Assembly: GCA_902783995.1 (NCBI GenBank) | Contig: CACZTG010000105.1 | Coordinates: 1 to 8,434 of the forward strand | Length of the DNA stretch: 8,434 nt | Source: an uncultured Ruminococcus sp. | GTDB lineage: Bacteria; Bacillota_A; Clostridia; RUG12999 | Direction: 5' to 3' | Shown: piece by piece, positions 6,695-8,434 of the stretch | Layout of the letters: the number at the start of each line of letters is the position of its first letter | How positions within the stretch are numbered: position 1 is the first letter of the stretch | Notes under the pieces: generated by a model | Database searches by the model: none | The model's input: the letters and a program-made list of their open reading frames with translations, nothing else | What the model was told of the DNA's origin: nothing | Made by a program: the position numbers and the translations under genes

Positions 6695-8392
6695 TTATTC
6701 TTCTGTTTTTTCCTCAGCGGGAGCTTCCTCGGCAGGAGCTTCCTCAGCCGGAGCTTCTTCAACAGGAGCTTCCTCAACCGGAGCTTCTTCAACAGGAGCT
6801 TCCTCAACAGGAGCTTCCTCAACCGGAGCTTCTTCAACAGGAGCTTCCTCGGCAGGTGCTTCCTCAACCGGAGTTTCTTCTGCGGGAGCTTCTTCAGCAG
6901 GAGCTTCCTCAGCAGGAGCTTCCTCGGCACCTCCGGCAGCTTCAAAAGCTTCCTCCATTGCTGTCTTGCCGGGTTCCTCCTCCGGAACCTCGTAAACTTC
7001 TTCCTCTTCCTCCGGTACTTCCTCCGCAGGAGCCTCTGCGGGCTGTGAAAGAGCCTTTATGCTGAGTGATACCTTGCCTGTATCAAGCTTGATATCGGTA
7101 ATTTTAGCCTCAACCTCATCACCGACTTTCAATACTTCGCCTACTGTCTCAATTCTTCTGTCGGGAACAATCTGTGAAATATGAATAAGACCGTCAACAC
7201 CGTCAATAATTTCCGCAAACGCGCCGAAGGAAACAATCCTTACAACCTTACATTTTACTACATCGCCGACATCATACTTACTCTTGAATATTTCCCAGGG
7301 ATTATCTTCAATCTTCTTATAACCGAGAGAAACCTTTTTGTTTTCAAGGTCAATATCTTTAATGGTAACTTCAACAACCTGACCTTCTTTAAGTACCTCA
7401 CTGGGATGTTTTATGGGTTTCCATGAAATCTCACTGATGTGAATAAGACCGTCAACACCGTCAATATCAACAAAAGCACCGAAAGGAACAAGCCTTACAA
7501 CCGTACCGTCCGCAATATCACCGACATTATACTTTGCCGTAAATTTAATCCACGGATCATCTTCGGGATTTTTATGTCCTAAAGAAACCTTGCCTTTTTC
7601 CGCATCGATTGCCTTAACATAAACCTCAATTTTATCTCCGACTTTAACTATATCTTTGGGAGCAACGCCTTTTTTCCATGTCAGCTCGCTTACGTGAACA
7701 AGACCGTCAACGCCGCCGATATCAACAAAAGCGCCGAAATCCGTAACGGATTTAACGGTACCTTCAATTTTATCTCCGACTTTAACATTCTCAAAAAATT
7801 CATCTCTGATTTTCTTTGAAATTTCCTTAGCGACCTTTTTTACCGAGCCTACAACTCTGTGACGGCGCTCGTTTACATCAATAATTCTGAGCGAAACGTC
7901 CTGTCCTTTGAGCGTTGAAAGGTCCGCAACGTACCTTTCCGCCGCCTGAGAAGCGGGAACAAAAACTCTGTTACCCTTAACAAAAACAATAATTCCGCCG
8001 TTTAAAACATCAACAACCTTGCCTGTAAGGACCTCCTGGTTTTCAAAGGCTTCAACAATCGCCGCCCAGTTTTTCGCCTGCTCAAGCTTTTTCTTTGAAA
8101 GCGAAACAACGCCTTCCTGGTCGTTTACTCTGATGATGAACACTTCAATTTCATCACCGACTTTGCAAATGTCCGACGGAACGGCTTCTGGGTCGTCCGT
8201 AAGGTCTTCAAGTTTAATTATGCCTTCAAACTTGAAATCAAGGTCAACTACAACTTCTGTCGGCGTAACCTTTACAACCTTACCGGTTTTGGTTTCGCCC
8301 GTTGTAAGCGTAACCTGAGCCTGCTGCGATTGTTCAAACATTTCAGCAAAGCTTTGCTCCTCCTGATTATTTAAATTCTCTTTGTTTTCCAT
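6695..8392 (-). CDS. rpsA: Ribosomal protein S1-like, five S1 domains and acidic repeat tail
   Basis: The 565-residue product has five S1 RNA-binding domains, near residues 30-101, 118-186, 203-274, 288-359 and 374-447. Domains 3 and 4 carry the canonical FGAFVDI..VDGL(V/I)H(V/I)SE pattern; domain 5 is close (FGAFAEIIDGVDGLIHIS). Domains 1 and 2 are divergent, as usual in Firmicutes S1, with TPTEVVVDL and KGNRVFVPASQ. DDPW and DNPW linkers join later domains. S1 binds mRNA on the 30S subunit and aids initiation; in Firmicutes, S1-like proteins may be less essential. B. subtilis YpfD has four domains and E. coli S1 six, so five is between. After about residue 450 comes an acidic, low-complexity tail ending in fourteen (A/V)EE(A/T)P repeats, unlike E. 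coli S1 or YpfD. The ATG at 8390-8392 is preceded by AGGAGG (8404-8409). A terminator follows. The promoter lies outside the window. Confidence 0.92.
   Translation of the reverse strand: MENKENLNNQEEQSFAEMFEQSQQAQVTLTTGETKTGKVVKVTPTEVVVDLDFKFEGIIKLEDLTDDPEAVPSDICKVGDEIEVFIIRVNDQEGVVSLSKKKLEQAKNWAAIVEAFENQEVLTGKVVDVLNGGIIVFVKGNRVFVPASQAAERYVADLSTLKGQDVSLRIIDVNERRHRVVGSVKKVAKEISKKIRDEFFENVKVGDKIEGTVKSVTDFGAFVDIGGVDGLVHVSELTWKKGVAPKDIVKVGDKIEVYVKAIDAEKGKVSLGHKNPEDDPWIKFTAKYNVGDIADGTVVRLVPFGAFVDIDGVDGLIHISEISWKPIKHPSEVLKEGQVVEVTIKDIDLENKKVSLGYKKIEDNPWEIFKSKYDVGDVVKCKVVRIVSFGAFAEIIDGVDGLIHISQIVPDRRIETVGEVLKVGDEVEAKITDIKLDTGKVSLSIKALSQPAEAPAEEVPEEEEEVYEVPEEEPGKTAMEEAFEAAGGAEEAPAEEAPAEEAPAEETPVEEAPAEEAPVEEAPVEEAPVEEAPVEEAPVEEAPVEEAPAEEAPAEEAPAEEKTEE
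6711..6929. repeat. 15-bp tandem repeat coding the S1 acidic tail
   Basis: Fourteen uninterrupted 15-bp units run from 6711 to 6920, with a partial unit to 6929. Read on the plus strand each is close to TCCTCAACCGGAGCT; on the coding strand they give pentapeptides AEEAP or VEEAP, one of them AEETP. Unit variants show a higher-order pattern: the pair TCCTCAACCGGAGCT-TCTTCAACAGGAGCT occurs at 6771-6800 and again at 6816-6845, a 45-bp period. This suggests recent duplication by slippage or unequal exchange. Copy number may vary between strains. Confidence 0.92.
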
Positions 8393-8410
8393 GGTTAAAA
8401 TAACCTCCTT
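8393..8410 (-). promoter_or_regulatory. Strong ribosome binding site of S1 within a small hairpin
   Basis: On the minus strand AAGGAGGTTA (8401-8410) matches the end of 16S rRNA very well, 11 nt from the ATG counting from AGGAGG (8404-8409). GGTTA (8401-8405) can pair perfectly with TAACC (8393-8397) around a three-base loop, covering the last two G of the ribosome binding site and reaching the start codon. The stem is short and AT-rich, so any regulatory role is speculative. The bases 8411-8434 show nothing identifiable. Confidence 0.6.
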
Positions 8411-8434
8411 TATTATTAGGTCGGGCGTTGACGC

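Noticed and set aside
6711..6929. CRISPR-like or intergenic satellite repeat
   Set aside because: The units are contiguous, 15 bp, without spacers, and in frame with the S1 coding sequence.
6651..6995. Plus-strand reading frame encoding a Gly-Ala-Ser repeat protein
   Set aside because: It is the antisense of the 15-bp S1 tail repeat; open frames in several registers are expected from such a repeat.

Overview
This window looks like low-to-moderate-GC Clostridia (Bacillota), plausibly a gut member of the Oscillospirales or a relative. The reasons are strong AGGAGG-type ribosome binding sites, sigma-A promoters, frequent ATA and AGA codons, a Firmicutes-style ribosomal protein S1, and carbohydrate genes typical of gut Clostridia. 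This placement is inference from the sequence alone.

Layout. Two housekeeping genes, both on the minus strand, flank an accessory carbohydrate locus. On the left (6-743) is a YebC/TACO1-family gene with its own near-perfect promoter (803-831). On the right (6695-8392) is an S1-type ribosomal protein with five S1 domains and a long acidic tail of tandem five-residue repeats. Between them are an AraC-type regulator (840-1652, minus), a divergent three-gene operon on the plus strand, and an MFS transporter (5448-6623, minus) converging on the operon. The operon encodes a GH88 unsaturated glucuronyl hydrolase (1805-2911), an SDR oxidoreductase (2939-3691) and a heparinase II/III-type lyase (3716-5419).

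How the genes may work together. The lyase would cut a uronic-acid-containing oligosaccharide by beta-elimination, leaving a 4,5-unsaturated uronyl end. GH88 would release that sugar. The SDR is a candidate for reducing the resulting keto-deoxy-uronate, as KduD or DhuD do. None of the three enzymes shows a signal peptide, so the work appears cytoplasmic, on sugar that has been imported. The MFS protein is a candidate importer, but its orientation does not put it in the operon. The regulator and operon diverge from a 152-bp AT-rich spacer. It holds an 18-bp direct repeat with a 22-bp period, which looks like the AraC-type operator and overlaps the regulator's own -35 region.

The best leads are this operator, the signal-less lyase module with a heparinase III-like Asn/Tyr/His layout, the different codon use of the SDR gene, the S1 repeat tail, and the MFS gene starting 16 bp beyond an S1 terminator with no visible promoter. 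No RNA genes, insertion sequences, CRISPR arrays or origins were seen. No stretch longer than 300 bp lacks a gene.
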